Source: Rubidibacter lacunae KORDI 51-2 (lineage in GTDB: Bacteria > Cyanobacteriota > Cyanobacteriia > Cyanobacteriales > Rubidibacteraceae). From it: a stretch of 64,000 nt of DNA. This document shows, piece by piece, positions 1-10,201 of the stretch (position 1 is its first letter; each line of letters opens with the position of its first letter). A program made the translations under genes and the position numbers. The notes beneath the pieces are model-generated. The model worked only from the letters and a program-made list of their open reading frames with translations. It was not told where the DNA came from and did not search any database. The DNA is taken from contig NZ_ASSJ01000076.1 in NCBI RefSeq assembly GCF_000473895.1, positions 1-64,000 of the forward strand. Reading direction: 5' to 3'.

Positions 1-244
1 AAATCAGGCTTTCGCCATCTAGCCCCAGATTTTCGCCCCTAGATCTCGGCTCAAGTGCAAGGGTTTTGAGGCTCTAGCAACCATAACCTTGCACTTCTCA
101 GACGCAAAAAACGCTGGAACCTTCTCGCTGAAACAATTCCAGCCTTTTTCAGCAAGCCCGATGTAGCGGGTCATAAGCATCTGCGACTCAGGTGGATGCA
201 GCTCCCAGGGCAGCTCCAGCGCAAGCGAAGCCGGCACCAACGTT

Positions 245-282
245 AAAACAAAGCTCCCCAGGTTGCGATCTGAGGAGCTTTG
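245..282 (-). terminator. Rho-independent terminator of psbX
   Basis: Arms at 249-261 and 270-282 pair over 13 bp (one G-T wobble) around an 8-base loop. Read on the minus strand, the stem is followed directly by TTTTAA. It lies about 35 bp beyond the psbX stop codon, so psbX is probably a one-gene transcript. Confidence 0.85.
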
Positions 283-316
283 CCGTTCGTAAAGGGAGTG
301 TATATCCGGTCGAATT

Positions 317-439
317 TTACCGGGAGCGGCGGATGCGATCTTTCCAGCTGATGAAGGAAAGGGCAATTGTCGCCGGGATGACCACAATGAGCGTACCAGC
401 CAGCAGGCTGTAAAGGAAGTTAGCCAGAGACGGAGTCAT
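317..439 (-). CDS. psbX: Photosystem II protein PsbX
   Basis: A 40-codon gene for PsbX, a single-helix subunit at the edge of photosystem II in the thylakoid membrane, near cytochrome b559 and the quinone exchange side. The translation starts [13 protein letters not shown], has one hydrophobic helix at about residues 9-29 and ends in the basic tail [10 protein letters not shown]. Start motif and length match the cyanobacterial family (about 40 residues). The gene diverges from yggT with 167 bp between the two starts, which must hold both promoters, and a strong terminator follows. It is easily missed because of its size. Confidence 0.93.
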   Translation of the reverse strand: MTPSLANFLYSLLAGTLIVVIPATIALSFISWKDRIRRSR

Positions 440-606
440 GGGAGCTACAAACCTCGTTAAATGTAAAGTTCCGTTCGCGTTTATTAATTGATTTTAGAGG
501 CTCTCCTGCCAAAAGTCAGGGTGTGTGTCGGAGAAGCTGCCGGCCGCGCGGCGGGCGCTAAAATCGATTCCGAGTACAAACGCTTACCGTCACTACATTC
601 CGTCCG

Positions 607-894
607 ATGGCATCCACCGGTATCTTGCTTCTGAGCCTCAACCTCCTGTTCGGGTTGCTGGCGATCGCCTTTATCTTTCGCATCGTCCTGACCTGGTACC
701 CTCAGGCTGACTTGCGTCGCTTCCCGTTTGTGTTGGTGGCACTGCCGACCGAACCGCTGCTGATTCCCGTTCGTAAAGTCATCCCGCCCCTCGGCGGTGT
801 CGATATCTCCCCCGTTATCTGGGTAGGCATCTGTACGCTGTTGCGCGAACTGCTGTTAGGTCAGCAAGGTTTGCTGACGATGGCGTTGCACTAG
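607..894 (+). CDS. YggT/Ycf19 family membrane protein
   Basis: A 95-residue integral membrane protein of the YggT (Ycf19, CCB3-like) family. The family is linked to cytochrome b6f heme attachment in chloroplasts and to osmotic tolerance or nucleoid organisation in bacteria; the role here is not settled. Two hydrophobic segments (about residues 5-29 and 66-90) flank a conserved middle with FRIVLTWYPQ and PLLIPVRKVIPPLGGVDISP, the hallmark of YggT domains. The start ATG opens directly into the first helix. It is divergent from psbX. Confidence 0.88.
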   Translation: MASTGILLLSLNLLFGLLAIAFIFRIVLTWYPQADLRRFPFVLVALPTEPLLIPVRKVIPPLGGVDISPVIWVGICTLLRELLLGQQGLLTMALH

Positions 895-1494
895 TGACGC
901 GCCAGTCCAAACTCTTCGGGTCGCGATCGCCGCAGAATGCTTCAAAGCTTCGACTTGGAAGGTGCCAACCGTAACTTTTCAGCTCGATATAGAATCCGCC
1001 AAAACACTACTGAAAAATAATCGGCGAAACATCTCGGTGTCGAATAACTCTGCCTTATGGCACTGACTTCAGGAAGCTCGAATCCACGAGAACTAATCCA
1101 GGTTGGGATTTTAGGCGCGTGAGCAGCGGTCCTCCTGTGTTGTTCGGAACATTACGGCAAGGTCCTGAGCCGATCTCCACCCTTATCCTGCTGTTGAGCT
1201 GAGGTTGCCGGAGCAAAGATGTCAAGCCCTCAACCCCTCTTGCAACTGGGTTTTGGCTTCAGTCACTGCCATTCATCTCGGTGTCCGATATTGAGGAAGC
1301 TGGATGTGATGAACGCCCTCCAAATTCGGCATGAAAGTGATTATGCAGATTTGATACGGCAGAGCTTCAAGCAGCTGACTCTCAGATCCAACCAATGTAG
1401 GGATGCCGAAGTTCAGCTTCAATACCATAGGTCGTCACCATAGGTCGTCCAACTTCTCAGGCAAAGCAAGTGACCCGTCCTTGATACGAACTTG
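895..1494. other. Intergenic region without a convincing gene
   Basis: About 600 bp between yggT and the convergent polysaccharide-export gene. No reading frame has recognisable protein character. A 13-bp tandem duplication (ccataggtcgtca) lies at about 1426-1450. No obvious terminator was found for either flanking gene. Confidence 0.5.
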
Positions 1495-2949
1495 CTACTC
1501 GAACGGATTGTCGTTGAAGATGCGGCCGACAGCGAACACCCGCCCAACGGGGTCGAGCACGGATGCCACAGAATCCGAGATTAAAGCAAAAATGCTGCGA
1601 CTCACAACAATCGTGTCGTTGTTTTGCAGACGCGGATTCTCCTCGTCGTCAATCGGCGCGTCGAAATCTACGCTGTACTTCTTGCGCGTGACCGTCCCGT
1701 CGGGATTAAGACGCACTAGTTTCACAGAACCGCGGCGTGCCCGATTCGAGAACCCTCCTGTTGATATCAAGGCGTGACTCAAGGGGGTATTTGCAGGAAT
1801 TTGGACCGTTCCTCTGCCCCGTCCCTCCCCAACGATATTCACGGAGATCGTTTCAGGTGCAAAGCTGGCCGTAGCGAGCGCTTCAGCTTCATCGATCTTC
1901 TGATTCTCAGCGCGCGGAACGACGATCGCGTCGCCGGCCTGTAGGATGATGTCTTGGCGGAGATCGCCCTCTGAGATGAGTTTCCAAAGATCGACCGGAA
2001 TCACCTGCTCTTCGCCGGTACTCGTGAGTCGCCGGACCTCAACGTTGCGAACGTCGGCAAAGTTCGTAATCCCCCCTGCCTCACCAATCGCTACTGTTAC
2101 GGTTACCGGGTTGGTCGGACTGCCGCCAGGCAGAGAAAAGGGACCGCGACGAAAGACTTCTCCCACCAGCGAGACTTCGATTGGTTGTTGCTCAATTGGG
2201 GTAAAACTCGCAGCAGATAAACGGCGCTGGCGAGCGAGGTTCAATGAGTCGAGGTCCGGAATAAAGATGCGATCGCCATCGCGCAACGATACATCTTGAG
2301 CGAGTTCGCTTTCTTGGAGTAACTTCCAGAGATCGACGAGGATGATACGCTCTTGCCCTTGAAAGAAACGCCGGATTTGGATCGCGCCGACATCTGCTGC
2401 CTGCGTCAGTCCGCCGGCTTGCTTGATGACGTCGCTGAGCTTAGGGAACTGTCCTTCATTTAAGGGGGAAACCGTATACGTGCCGGGACGAACGATCTCG
2501 CCCCCGAGGGCAATTCTAAGCGGCCGCGGAGTTGCCACACTGACGGTAACGATCGGCTGCTGGAGGACGGGTGTAAACCGTTCGATAATGAATTCTGTTG
2601 CCTCGGGGACCGTCAAATTCTCTACGTCAAATGACCCGATAATCGGCACGCTAAGCGTCCCATCCACTGATACCAGATAGGTTCCACTGTATTCGGGCAC
2701 ATTAAAGATCTCAACCCGTAACAGGTCTCCCGGACCGAGCGTATACGGCGACTCGATACGCTCGAATTCGGTTGCACTGGTCACCGGAAGTTCGAAGAAG
2801 TCACGCGGCTGCGTATTTTCATTTACTCCTTGGTCCGGAGAGGCAGGAAACGCTAGTGGCGATAGGCTCTGAGCGTGGGTGGTACTCGCGCTCGTCCACC
2901 ACGCGACCAACATCAACCCCGATGCAGCTATCACTCGTCGTCCGTTCAT
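1495..2949 (-). CDS. Polysaccharide export outer-membrane protein (OPX, SLBB domains)
   Basis: A 484-residue exported protein of the Wza/KpsD-type OPX family, which forms the outer-membrane exit for capsule or exopolysaccharide. Residues 1-26 are a signal peptide ending in THAQ. There is no lipobox cysteine, unlike Wza. A poly_export domain starts at about residue 68 (YTLGPGDLLRVEIFNVPEY). Three SLBB-like segments follow at about 148-230, 255-345 and 370-455, with repeated patterns such as VSLVGEVFRRGPF, GDAIVVPR and NDTIVVSR. No other polysaccharide export genes (Wzc, Wzx, glycosyltransferases) are adjacent, so the exported polymer cannot be told from context. Confidence 0.9.
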   Translation of the reverse strand: MNGRRVIAASGLMLVAWWTSASTTHAQSLSPLAFPASPDQGVNENTQPRDFFELPVTSATEFERIESPYTLGPGDLLRVEIFNVPEYSGTYLVSVDGTLSVPIIGSFDVENLTVPEATEFIIERFTPVLQQPIVTVSVATPRPLRIALGGEIVRPGTYTVSPLNEGQFPKLSDVIKQAGGLTQAADVGAIQIRRFFQGQERIILVDLWKLLQESELAQDVSLRDGDRIFIPDLDSLNLARQRRLSAASFTPIEQQPIEVSLVGEVFRRGPFSLPGGSPTNPVTVTVAIGEAGGITNFADVRNVEVRRLTSTGEEQVIPVDLWKLISEGDLRQDIILQAGDAIVVPRAENQKIDEAEALATASFAPETISVNIVGEGRGRGTVQIPANTPLSHALISTGGFSNRARRGSVKLVRLNPDGTVTRKKYSVDFDAPIDDEENPRLQNNDTIVVSRSIFALISDSVASVLDPVGRVFAVGRIFNDNPFE

Positions 2950-3470
2950 CGCAGTACTGTCCTTGCTGGTGTCCGTTCTCTTGCGTCCTCGGGTATAAGA
3001 ACCACTCGGACTACCTCAACTGCGAGCCAAGTCTAGCAGATCCAAGAAATCGCTCCCAACAAAAATACTAGATTCGCTTCTAGCGCCTGCTTGGCATAAC
3101 GATGACGGCGCTTCAGACGCAACTTCCGATCGGGTGGATAGAATTTAGCGATCGGAGAGAGTCCGGCCGAAATCTTCGTGCTCTGCTATCCGGTGGATGA
3201 CAGATTTGAGTGCTTCAAACCATCAGTCCAGTCTCTGCAATGAGTGCGAGATAGTGGCGTGCAGAACTTCCTTGGTTTTAGTCCATTTTGCTGGGAAATT
3301 TCGCGAGAAATTCGGGCTGTCTCAAAAAAGAAGCTGCCGAAAAAACCGTCAGTTAATTTTCGAATCGGGACCGAACTGAAGCGTATCGGAACCCGAAAAT
3401 ATTTAACTTATTCGATCAATGGCATTATAAAGATTCAAGCATCCCGAATCGTCCTGCCATGGTAAGCGGG
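2950..3470. other. Intergenic region, nothing recognised
   Basis: About 520 bp upstream of the OPX gene. Part from 3300 on is AT-richer than its surroundings. It presumably holds the OPX promoter near 2950-3100. No protein-like frame, hairpin or repeat stood out. Confidence 0.5.
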
Positions 3471-3695
3471 CTAGTCACCAGAACAGGCGCTGCAATAGGT
3501 CGGGCGCGTAAAGCGGAGCAGCAGCAGTAAACCGAAGAGGTGGATAGACCAATGCGCGATCGCAAAGCCCCAGATCAGACCGGGCAAAGTTAAGCTAACT
3601 GCTAACGCGCGGTAGATGTCATTAGCCGTGCGTTGGTACCAAAGAGTGCTGCCAAACGCAAGGATGAGCAGAACAATCGGCATCAGCGGGAGCAT
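3471..3695 (-). CDS. Small membrane protein of unknown function
   Basis: A 74-residue frame whose product is mostly hydrophobic. Two or three membrane segments (about residues 2-18, 28-46 and 48-62) are joined by a polar stretch with WYQRTANDIYRAL. The composition and lack of low-complexity sequence suggest a real small protein, but I do not recognise a named family. It sits alone, downstream of and in the same direction as the pil chemosensory operon, about 117 bp past the pilL stop. The cysteine-containing tail YCSACSGD is unusual for such a peptide. Confidence 0.5.
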   Translation of the reverse strand: MLPLMPIVLLILAFGSTLWYQRTANDIYRALAVSLTLPGLIWGFAIAHWSIHLFGLLLLLRFTRPTYCSACSGD

Positions 3696-3812
3696 AAGAT
3701 CGGACCCCCTACGGTCGATGCAAAACGTTTTTACTAAGGTGGCTTATTATTGCCCCGATACCCTAATCTTAACGACTGAGCCCATCGGTGGCCGCGATCG
3801 CCGATACCGCAA

Positions 3813-6548
3813 CTACTTCGAAGGTTTGCTCCAACGGGCGATCGCGGCAACGAGTTCCTGGGGTCGGAACGGTTTACCGAAATAGTCTGTCGCACCGAGA
3901 CGTCGGGCTGTCTCGCGATGGCGGGGATTGTCGCGTGAGGTCAGCATCACGACGGGCAGATCTTGCCAGCGGGCGTGGGCGCGGATCGCCTGCAACAACC
4001 CAAAGCCGTCGAGTTGGGGCATTTCGATGTCAGTAATCGCCAGAGCGAATGGTTCGAGCGCCTGTTCGAGGGCACTTAAGGCTTCTTTCCCGTCCCGACA
4101 GGCAACCACGCGATACCCCGACTGCTCGAGTATGCGCTCGAGCGACCGCCGTATGGCTACTGAATCGTCGGCGATCAGGACGGTGGTAACCGATGGTGCG
4201 GGTGGGGAAGAGGGTACCCATGCGGGGGAATCGCCCGCGAGCAAATCACCGAGGTAGCTTGGGTTGAGCACTGGTACGATTTCGCCCGACCCCAGCACGG
4301 TACAACCAGACAAGTAGGGCGGGACGGGGACCGTCCCGTCGAAGGGTTTGAGGACGAGTTCGCGCTCGGCTTCCAGGGCGTCGATCGCGACGGCAATAGG
4401 CGTATCGCCAACATCAAGCACCAGTACAAACGCCGGACTGGCGTTGCTCGCGTTTGGTTCGGCGTAAGGAAGCAATTGAGCCAGCGAATTGACCGGAAGC
4501 CTGCGGTTTTCCCAGAGAATCTCGGGCAGCAGAGCCGTGTCTGGAGCAGCGCGGTCGTACGAGTTGCTGTTGGGGTTGCCGCTCAGGCTAATGGCTTTCA
4601 AAACCTGGCTTGACGGAATCGCAAAGGCGCGTTGTTGGGACCGACACAGCAACAGCGGCAGAATACTTAGAGCGACTGGCAGGGCGAGCACGAAACGCGT
4701 GCCGCGCCCGAGTTCGGTATCCACGCGCACCGAACCGCGCAGGCGTTCGACTTGTAAGCGCACGACGTCCAAACCGACTCCGCGCCCGGAAAGATCGGTG
4801 GCGGCGCGGGCAGTACTCAGTCCTGGTGCAAAGATGCAGTCGAGGATTTCGCGGCGGGACGGACGGTGGGTGGGTGGGTGCACCCCCCGCGCGATCGCTG
4901 CTTGCCAAACTTTCTCTTCGTCGATACCGCGGCCGTCGTCGGCGATCGCAATTTCTACGCGGCTACCTTGCAAGTTGGCACTCAGGCGGATAGTCGCAGT
5001 CGGGGGTTTACCGGTGGCAATGCGCTCGGCAGGTGTTTCGATGCCGTGGTCGAAGGCATTGCGGAAGAGGTGATTGAGTGGTGCCTGCAGCTGTTCCAGG
5101 ACGACGCGATCGACGAGGGTATCCTCACCGCTGACCTGTAGGACGGCATCTTTTTGGTAGCGCTGGTTGAGCGAGCGGAGGGCAGTATCGAATTTCTCGA
5201 CGCCAGTGCGAAACGGGATGAGACGCGCGTCGGTCAGGTCGGAGCGCATCTGGCTGAGGGCCGCGCGCAGATCTTCAAGGGATTCTTGGTAGTCGCGGTC
5301 GATCGCGTCGAGGTCGGCGCGGTTTTCCTGGACCTGCACCATAAGCTCCTGCAATTCCTGGAGCGGTTGGTGGAGGTCGCTGTAGCGATCGAGTTGCAGC
5401 GGGTCGAAGTCGTCGCGCGTTCCAGCCGTCCTCTCGCGATCGCCATTCGCGTCGGCGCGATTGACGCGCGCGTCCGTTGCCAGGAGGTCGTAGAGTGTCT
5501 GAATGCGGTCGTTAATCGGAGCAAGTTGCTCGGCACGGCGCTTGAGCGAAAGGCTGGTTTGCTGCAGTTGCTCCCCGAACAGAACAAAGCGCTCGTAGCC
5601 AACGAGTAGTTCCCCGAGCGTGTTGTTGAGGCGATCGAGTCGCGCGACCGGCATCCGTGCCTGCAACCCCGGCACGTCTGCCGGATGGGATGCAACAGAC
5701 GACGGTGCTGTTGTTACAGCTGCAGATACAGTTTTGGCGACAGATTTTGCTGCCGTTCCCGGTGAAGATGCGGGCGATGCGGATTCGACCATTGCACTCA
5801 GGACCCGATCGCGTTGCTGGCGGACGTGAGCGACTGTCTTGCCGGCGATCGCAGGGAGGGCGGCCAGACGTGCCTCGGTTGCTTTGCTCAGCGGCAGTAC
5901 GGCGGCACTAAGCCATTGCTGCTCGAGCGTTTCGCCGAGTAAGGCACATTCGTCGCAGAATCCCTGGAGCGCCGGGACGAGTTCGGCAACTGACAATTGC
6001 AACTGTAGGGCAGCGTCCGCGCGCTGCAGGCAGTCCTCTAGATCGACGGTCAGCGCGGTTTTGACGACGTGCGGGTAGGGTCTGGCACTACTGACATCCG
6101 CAGCCGCTAACTGGGGAGGTGGCGCGCTCGGCAATGCCCGGACGAACGCATCGAACTCCGCACAGATGGACGTCAGCGCGGGCGTTTCCAGCGGATCGTT
6201 GCTATCGGCGCGGGCAGCAGCGGCAAGCGCGACATCGATCTGAGCCACGCCGCGCTCGAGGAGGCGGTAGGCGGCATCCGGATCCGGTACGCGATCGAAC
6301 GTTTCCAGCAGATCCTCGAACTTATGTGCCAGGCGACTGAGTTCGGGAAATTGTGCGATGCCCGCTCCCCCCTTGAGCGAGTGTGCCGCTTTCATCAAAC
6401 TCGCGATCGCGGCTGCAGTATTTTGCCCCGTCTGTAGCTGCGCGAGACCGCCCGTTAATTCGGCTTGGTAGTCGGGCGCGTCCTCAAACAGGAAACAGTT
6501 GCGGGTTTCGCGCGCGATCGCTTCAAGACTGTTCGCATCCAGAACCAT
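3813..6548 (-). CDS. pilL: CheA-type hybrid histidine kinase PilL
   Basis: The 911-residue kinase of the type IV pilus chemosensory pathway, which autophosphorylates in response to receptor PilJ and controls twitching or phototaxis. Domains in order: an HPt domain with phospho-accepting His56 in AAHSLKGGAG; a Pro/Ala/Ser-rich linker; a CheA dimerisation region (about 290-430); an HATPase domain with HLFRNAFDHGIE and IADDGRGID; a CheW-like regulatory domain (about 600-740); and a C-terminal receiver (about 765-905) with DD, AITDIEMPQLDG and the Lys of YFGKPF. It is the last gene of the operon, starting 33 bp after pilJ ends. The fused receiver is typical of cyanobacterial PilL/HmpE proteins. 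Confidence 0.94.
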   Translation of the reverse strand: MVLDANSLEAIARETRNCFLFEDAPDYQAELTGGLAQLQTGQNTAAAIASLMKAAHSLKGGAGIAQFPELSRLAHKFEDLLETFDRVPDPDAAYRLLERGVAQIDVALAAAARADSNDPLETPALTSICAEFDAFVRALPSAPPPQLAAADVSSARPYPHVVKTALTVDLEDCLQRADAALQLQLSVAELVPALQGFCDECALLGETLEQQWLSAAVLPLSKATEARLAALPAIAGKTVAHVRQQRDRVLSAMVESASPASSPGTAAKSVAKTVSAAVTTAPSSVASHPADVPGLQARMPVARLDRLNNTLGELLVGYERFVLFGEQLQQTSLSLKRRAEQLAPINDRIQTLYDLLATDARVNRADANGDRERTAGTRDDFDPLQLDRYSDLHQPLQELQELMVQVQENRADLDAIDRDYQESLEDLRAALSQMRSDLTDARLIPFRTGVEKFDTALRSLNQRYQKDAVLQVSGEDTLVDRVVLEQLQAPLNHLFRNAFDHGIETPAERIATGKPPTATIRLSANLQGSRVEIAIADDGRGIDEEKVWQAAIARGVHPPTHRPSRREILDCIFAPGLSTARAATDLSGRGVGLDVVRLQVERLRGSVRVDTELGRGTRFVLALPVALSILPLLLCRSQQRAFAIPSSQVLKAISLSGNPNSNSYDRAAPDTALLPEILWENRRLPVNSLAQLLPYAEPNASNASPAFVLVLDVGDTPIAVAIDALEAERELVLKPFDGTVPVPPYLSGCTVLGSGEIVPVLNPSYLGDLLAGDSPAWVPSSPPAPSVTTVLIADDSVAIRRSLERILEQSGYRVVACRDGKEALSALEQALEPFALAITDIEMPQLDGFGLLQAIRAHARWQDLPVVMLTSRDNPRHRETARRLGATDYFGKPFRPQELVAAIARWSKPSK

Positions 6549-6581
6549 AATCTCGTCCTCCGGATTGAGCTCTCGTATCGA

Positions 6582-9278
6582 TTACGGATGCGCCGACTGG
6601 AGCGTTGCTGCCTGCTCGTCTGGTCGGGAAGGTCCCTCCACGCGATCGCTCCCGCTCGTTCCCGCCACTGCGCCTGCTGGTGAGTCGTCGATCCGGAATC
6701 TCGATACCGACTGCTGCAGCTCGGATGCCAATGCGACCAGTTCTTGCAGGGCGACAGCCACCGTTTGCGACTCACCGGATGTTGTTTGAGCAATACCGGC
6801 AACTTGCTGCATCGCTCCAGTCACTGTTTGAGAAGTGTGTGCCTGAGAAACGGCACTGGCTGAAATCGACTGCAACAGTTCGTCCGCGGTCTGCCCGATT
6901 TCTGCGAGGCGGTGCAGACTTTGCTTGGTACTGCTGACCAACTGCGTGCCAGCAACCACCTCCTCCGTGGTCGCTTCCATAGTTTGCAGCACTTCTGCTG
7001 TCTCGGTTTGAATGCTCTCGACCACCTGTTCGATTTCTTTCGCTGAAGACGTGACTCGTTCTGCCAAGCGGCGGACTTCATCGGCAACGATGCGGAAGCC
7101 CTGACCGTGTTCGCCGGCGCGGGCGGCCTCAATCGAGGCGTTAAACGCCAGGAGGTTCGTTTTCTCGGAAATACCAGAGATAATCCCGATAATTTTTGAG
7201 ATCTCTTGCGAGGACTCCGCCAAGCGCTTGGTTTTCTTAGAGGCGGCCGCCGCGATCGAGCGGATGTTATCGATGTTCTCGACGGTGCGGTCCATAGCCG
7301 CTTCGCCTGCTTGGGTAGACTCCCGAGTCTGCCGCACGATCGCCGCAGCTTCCTGTGCCGAATCTGCCACCGACTGTACCGAGCGACTCATCTCTTCGGC
7401 CGCGGTCAGCGCTGCCGTCATCGCGCGCGCTTGGGTCATAGCTTCACCCGAGAGAGACTGCACGGACCCTGCGCTTTCGGCGGCGGATTGCTGCAAGCGG
7501 TCGGTGGCAAGCTGCACGCGCGTTACCAGTTCTCGTAGGCTGTTGATAGTGGAATTAAAGGCGTCAGCAACAGAGCCCATTTCCCCTTCTTCAACGTTGG
7601 CGCGGACTGTTAAGTCGCCACGCTTCGCCGCTTCGATTTCTAGTAACAGCTGTAGGACACTCTGCTGCAAGCGCTCGCGTTCTTGGCGCTGGAAGTTAGC
7701 TTCTTGTTGCCGCAGGTTCGACTGCTCCAGCGTGGCAGCTTCCGAAGCGGTAATACTATCAGCCATCTCGTTGAATGATTCGGCCAATTCGCCGATCTCG
7801 TCACCGGACACGACCGCCGCGCGTGCGGCGCGATCGCCAGTGACAAATCGTTGGGTCGTATCGCGCAAGATCCCTACCGGGCGGGCAATCGCGCCAGCAA
7901 TACCGCGCGCCAACAGCATGTCAGCCAAAATAGCTACGACCGCGACGCCGAGCAAGAAGAGTAGCGATCGCTGCAGTTCCTTGTTGAGGGCAGCGACCGA
8001 CGTGCCGCGCACGAGCACGGCAACAGGCTCATTAGCATTGTTGACGATTGCCTGGGCTGCTACCGCATAGGTTCGATTGTCCAGATCGATCCAAAAATTG
8101 TCGATGAGAGAGGTCGGTGCGTCGATCGCGGACTGCAGAATAGTTGTGTCGTCAGGTATCGGAAAGTTTGCTTGCGACTCTATACTGGCTTCCTCGTTCC
8201 CGAGATCGGCTCGAAGCAGCTGCGAGGTTTCCAGTTCGAACATGTCGTCGGGCGCCACCAAATACACCGCACTATAGCCGTCTCCGAAAGACTCGTTGGT
8301 CGTAGCAGCGACTGGCAGCTTGACCACATCGCCCGAGACGAGCCCGCCAACGATCTCCGAGTTCGGCGCGCGAACTGGCGTGACCGTGTAGCGCACCAAA
8401 AAATCCGGTGCGTCGGCAGGATCGACACCTCGTTCGCGAGCGCGCAATTCAGCTAAGCGCGCGCTCGTGGCTGCAAGTTCTTCATAGGAAAGAAGCTCGG
8501 TAGTTTTGATCTGCTCGCCGGTTTTTAAGGCCTTCTCCACCAAGCCATTCGGGTTAAACTCGCTGCCGGGTGAGAGTTGGCCTGCATCGACCACAACGCG
8601 TCCGGACGTATCAACGAGTGTGGCAAACTCGATTTCGCGGCTCCAAATTTCGCTAAGCAAGATGGTTTTGACCGTCCCATCGCCGGCACTACCGCTGACA
8701 GCCGCTTCAACGATTGCCGTGTTTTCCGACTGACCGCGGAAGCCGAAGGCCATCTGGTCGATTTGGAGGTTGTAAGAAATCTCGGCAACCCCCAACTCGG
8801 AAACGCTTTGTTGAACGAGCCGATCGCGCAGGCCGAAATACAGCAACAGCGAACTAACACCGACTAGCGACAGGGATATTAGCTCGGAAACACCCAGCGT
8901 CAGCAGTTGTTTCTGACCGATAGGCAAATTGTTAAACCAACCGCGCCGCAGAGGTGCGGCTGGAGCGGGAGCGGCAGCCACTTCAGAAGCAAGCATCGCG
9001 CTAGGCTCGAGCGCTGCTGCATCAACCACCCCGTGTTCCACATCCAAGGCTTCGAGGGCTTTGCGCGCACTCGCCCCGAGCCCCCCGCCCGGATCGGCAC
9101 GCGCAACCGACTGATAAATCCGTCTAGCAGCATCAAGTTCGCCAGCTTCTTCCAGGGCGTTTGCCTGTCCGATTTGGGTCACGAGCCGGTCGTAATCGAG
9201 TTCGCTGGGAGCAGACGCGGCAGCAGCTTGCCCGTTGATTTGTCCGTTAGGTTTTGGGGAATCGGAAGCGTTAGTCAT
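6582..9278 (-). CDS. pilJ: Methyl-accepting chemotaxis protein PilJ
   Basis: The 898-residue chemoreceptor of the pilus operon. A cytoplasmic N-terminus of about 115 residues with a short TPR-like helix pair precedes membrane helix 1 (about 118-143). A periplasmic sensory region of some 290 residues follows, then helix 2 (about 432-455), HAMP segments (one containing [17 protein letters not shown]), and a long signalling hairpin whose tip reads [18 protein letters not shown]. The C-terminus ([12 protein letters not shown]) lacks the NWETF-type CheR tether. The start overlaps the stop of the cheW-like gene by 4 bp, so the two are translationally coupled. The ligand or light-sensing partner cannot be read from the sequence. 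Confidence 0.94.
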   Translation of the reverse strand: MTNASDSPKPNGQINGQAAAASAPSELDYDRLVTQIGQANALEEAGELDAARRIYQSVARADPGGGLGASARKALEALDVEHGVVDAAALEPSAMLASEVAAAPAPAAPLRRGWFNNLPIGQKQLLTLGVSELISLSLVGVSSLLLYFGLRDRLVQQSVSELGVAEISYNLQIDQMAFGFRGQSENTAIVEAAVSGSAGDGTVKTILLSEIWSREIEFATLVDTSGRVVVDAGQLSPGSEFNPNGLVEKALKTGEQIKTTELLSYEELAATSARLAELRARERGVDPADAPDFLVRYTVTPVRAPNSEIVGGLVSGDVVKLPVAATTNESFGDGYSAVYLVAPDDMFELETSQLLRADLGNEEASIESQANFPIPDDTTILQSAIDAPTSLIDNFWIDLDNRTYAVAAQAIVNNANEPVAVLVRGTSVAALNKELQRSLLFLLGVAVVAILADMLLARGIAGAIARPVGILRDTTQRFVTGDRAARAAVVSGDEIGELAESFNEMADSITASEAATLEQSNLRQQEANFQRQERERLQQSVLQLLLEIEAAKRGDLTVRANVEEGEMGSVADAFNSTINSLRELVTRVQLATDRLQQSAAESAGSVQSLSGEAMTQARAMTAALTAAEEMSRSVQSVADSAQEAAAIVRQTRESTQAGEAAMDRTVENIDNIRSIAAAASKKTKRLAESSQEISKIIGIISGISEKTNLLAFNASIEAARAGEHGQGFRIVADEVRRLAERVTSSAKEIEQVVESIQTETAEVLQTMEATTEEVVAGTQLVSSTKQSLHRLAEIGQTADELLQSISASAVSQAHTSQTVTGAMQQVAGIAQTTSGESQTVAVALQELVALASELQQSVSRFRIDDSPAGAVAGTSGSDRVEGPSRPDEQAATLQSAHP

Positions 9279-9766
9279 CGGGATACCTGTGAGTAAACCG
9301 CAGGAGAAACGTGCTGGAGAGACGCCAAGATTGCATCGACGTCGATCGCGGCAATCAAACCGTCGGGCGTTATGCCCATACCGCTGACGAGCGGGCGCAC
9401 GTCAGCTTGCAGGCGCGCGGGTGGCGGCTTAAGTTGCTCGCGGTCGAGCCCGACAACACCCCGCAGCGCGACAACCACACAGCCAAGGCGCGCGCGTCCC
9501 TGGCGATCGCCGAGGATAACCAGCGTCAACCGGTCCTGGGGTCGCGGCAATTCACTCGTCGGCGGTAAACGCAATAGCCGCCCGAGGTCGAGCACCCACA
9601 ACAGTCGCCCGCGCTGGTTGAGAACGCCGAGCAGCGCGCTCGGTACACCCGGCAACGGACAGACTTCGCCGCGCGAGCAGCCAGTCACTTCCACAACGGA
9701 CGCGATCGCGGCCGCTACGCGCACGCCAGATGCAAGTTCGAGTTGGAAATAATCGGTAGTAGGCAT
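9275..9766 (-). CDS. pilI: CheW-like adaptor PilI
   Basis: A CheW-domain coupling protein of about 163 residues that links receptor PilJ to kinase PilL. I chose the ATG at 9766 ([15 protein letters not shown]) because the family begins just before this strand; an in-frame ATG 39 bp upstream only adds a non-conserved leader. CheW hallmarks are [21 protein letters not shown] and [11 protein letters not shown]. It lies 69 bp after pilH and overlaps pilJ by 4 bp. Confidence 0.92.
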   Translation of the reverse strand: MPTTDYFQLELASGVRVAAAIASVVEVTGCSRGEVCPLPGVPSALLGVLNQRGRLLWVLDLGRLLRLPPTSELPRPQDRLTLVILGDRQGRARLGCVVVALRGVVGLDREQLKPPPARLQADVRPLVSGMGITPDGLIAAIDVDAILASLQHVSPAVYSQVSR

Positions 9767-9835
9767 GGCAGTACGACAGAGTGGCAGCGGCGCTGCAGGC
9801 GGCAAGAAGTCGACGCAAGTGACGACAGTCTGAGG

Positions 9836-10201
9836 CTAAGGAAGCTGTTGGCGAACGACTTGGAGCAGTTCCTTGGGGGTGAAGGGTTTGGTAATATAAG
9901 CGTTCCCACCCTGACGCAGCGCCCAAAAGCGATCGAAGTCCTGATCTTTGGACGAACAGAACACGACCGGGATGTCGGCAAACTGGGGCGTTTCGCGCAG
10001 ATAGCGGCACAAATCTAACCCGCTCGAGCCCGGCATCACGATGTCCAAGACGACTAAGTCGGGAGCGCTCCCAGCGACCAACCCCTGCTTGGCAGCCTCT
10101 GCAGAATCAAAGGGCATGGCATTATACCCGCTTTGCTGGAGCAGCGAGACAATCAAACGCTGTTCGGCGCGACTATCTTCAACGACGAAAACGGTTTTCA
10201 T
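9836..10201 (-). CDS. pilH: CheY-like response regulator PilH
   Basis: A single-domain receiver of 121 residues. The acidic pocket is at VVEDSRAEQR, the phospho-accepting Asp is in LVVLDIVMPG, the Ser/Thr position is FCSSKD and the conserved Lys is in YITKPF. There is no output domain, so it probably acts by protein contact on the pilus machinery, like Synechocystis PilH. Its start overlaps the pilG stop by 4 bp. Confidence 0.94.
   Translation of the reverse strand: MKTVFVVEDSRAEQRLIVSLLQQSGYNAMPFDSAEAAKQGLVAGSAPDLVVLDIVMPGSSGLDLCRYLRETPQFADIPVVFCSSKDQDFDRFWALRQGGNAYITKPFTPKELLQVVRQQLP

Noticed and set aside
1309-1440. Frame with RHESDYADLI resembling the end of a HEPN-domain protein
   Set aside because: Similarity is limited to a few residues around D-Y-x-D and the following helix does not match.
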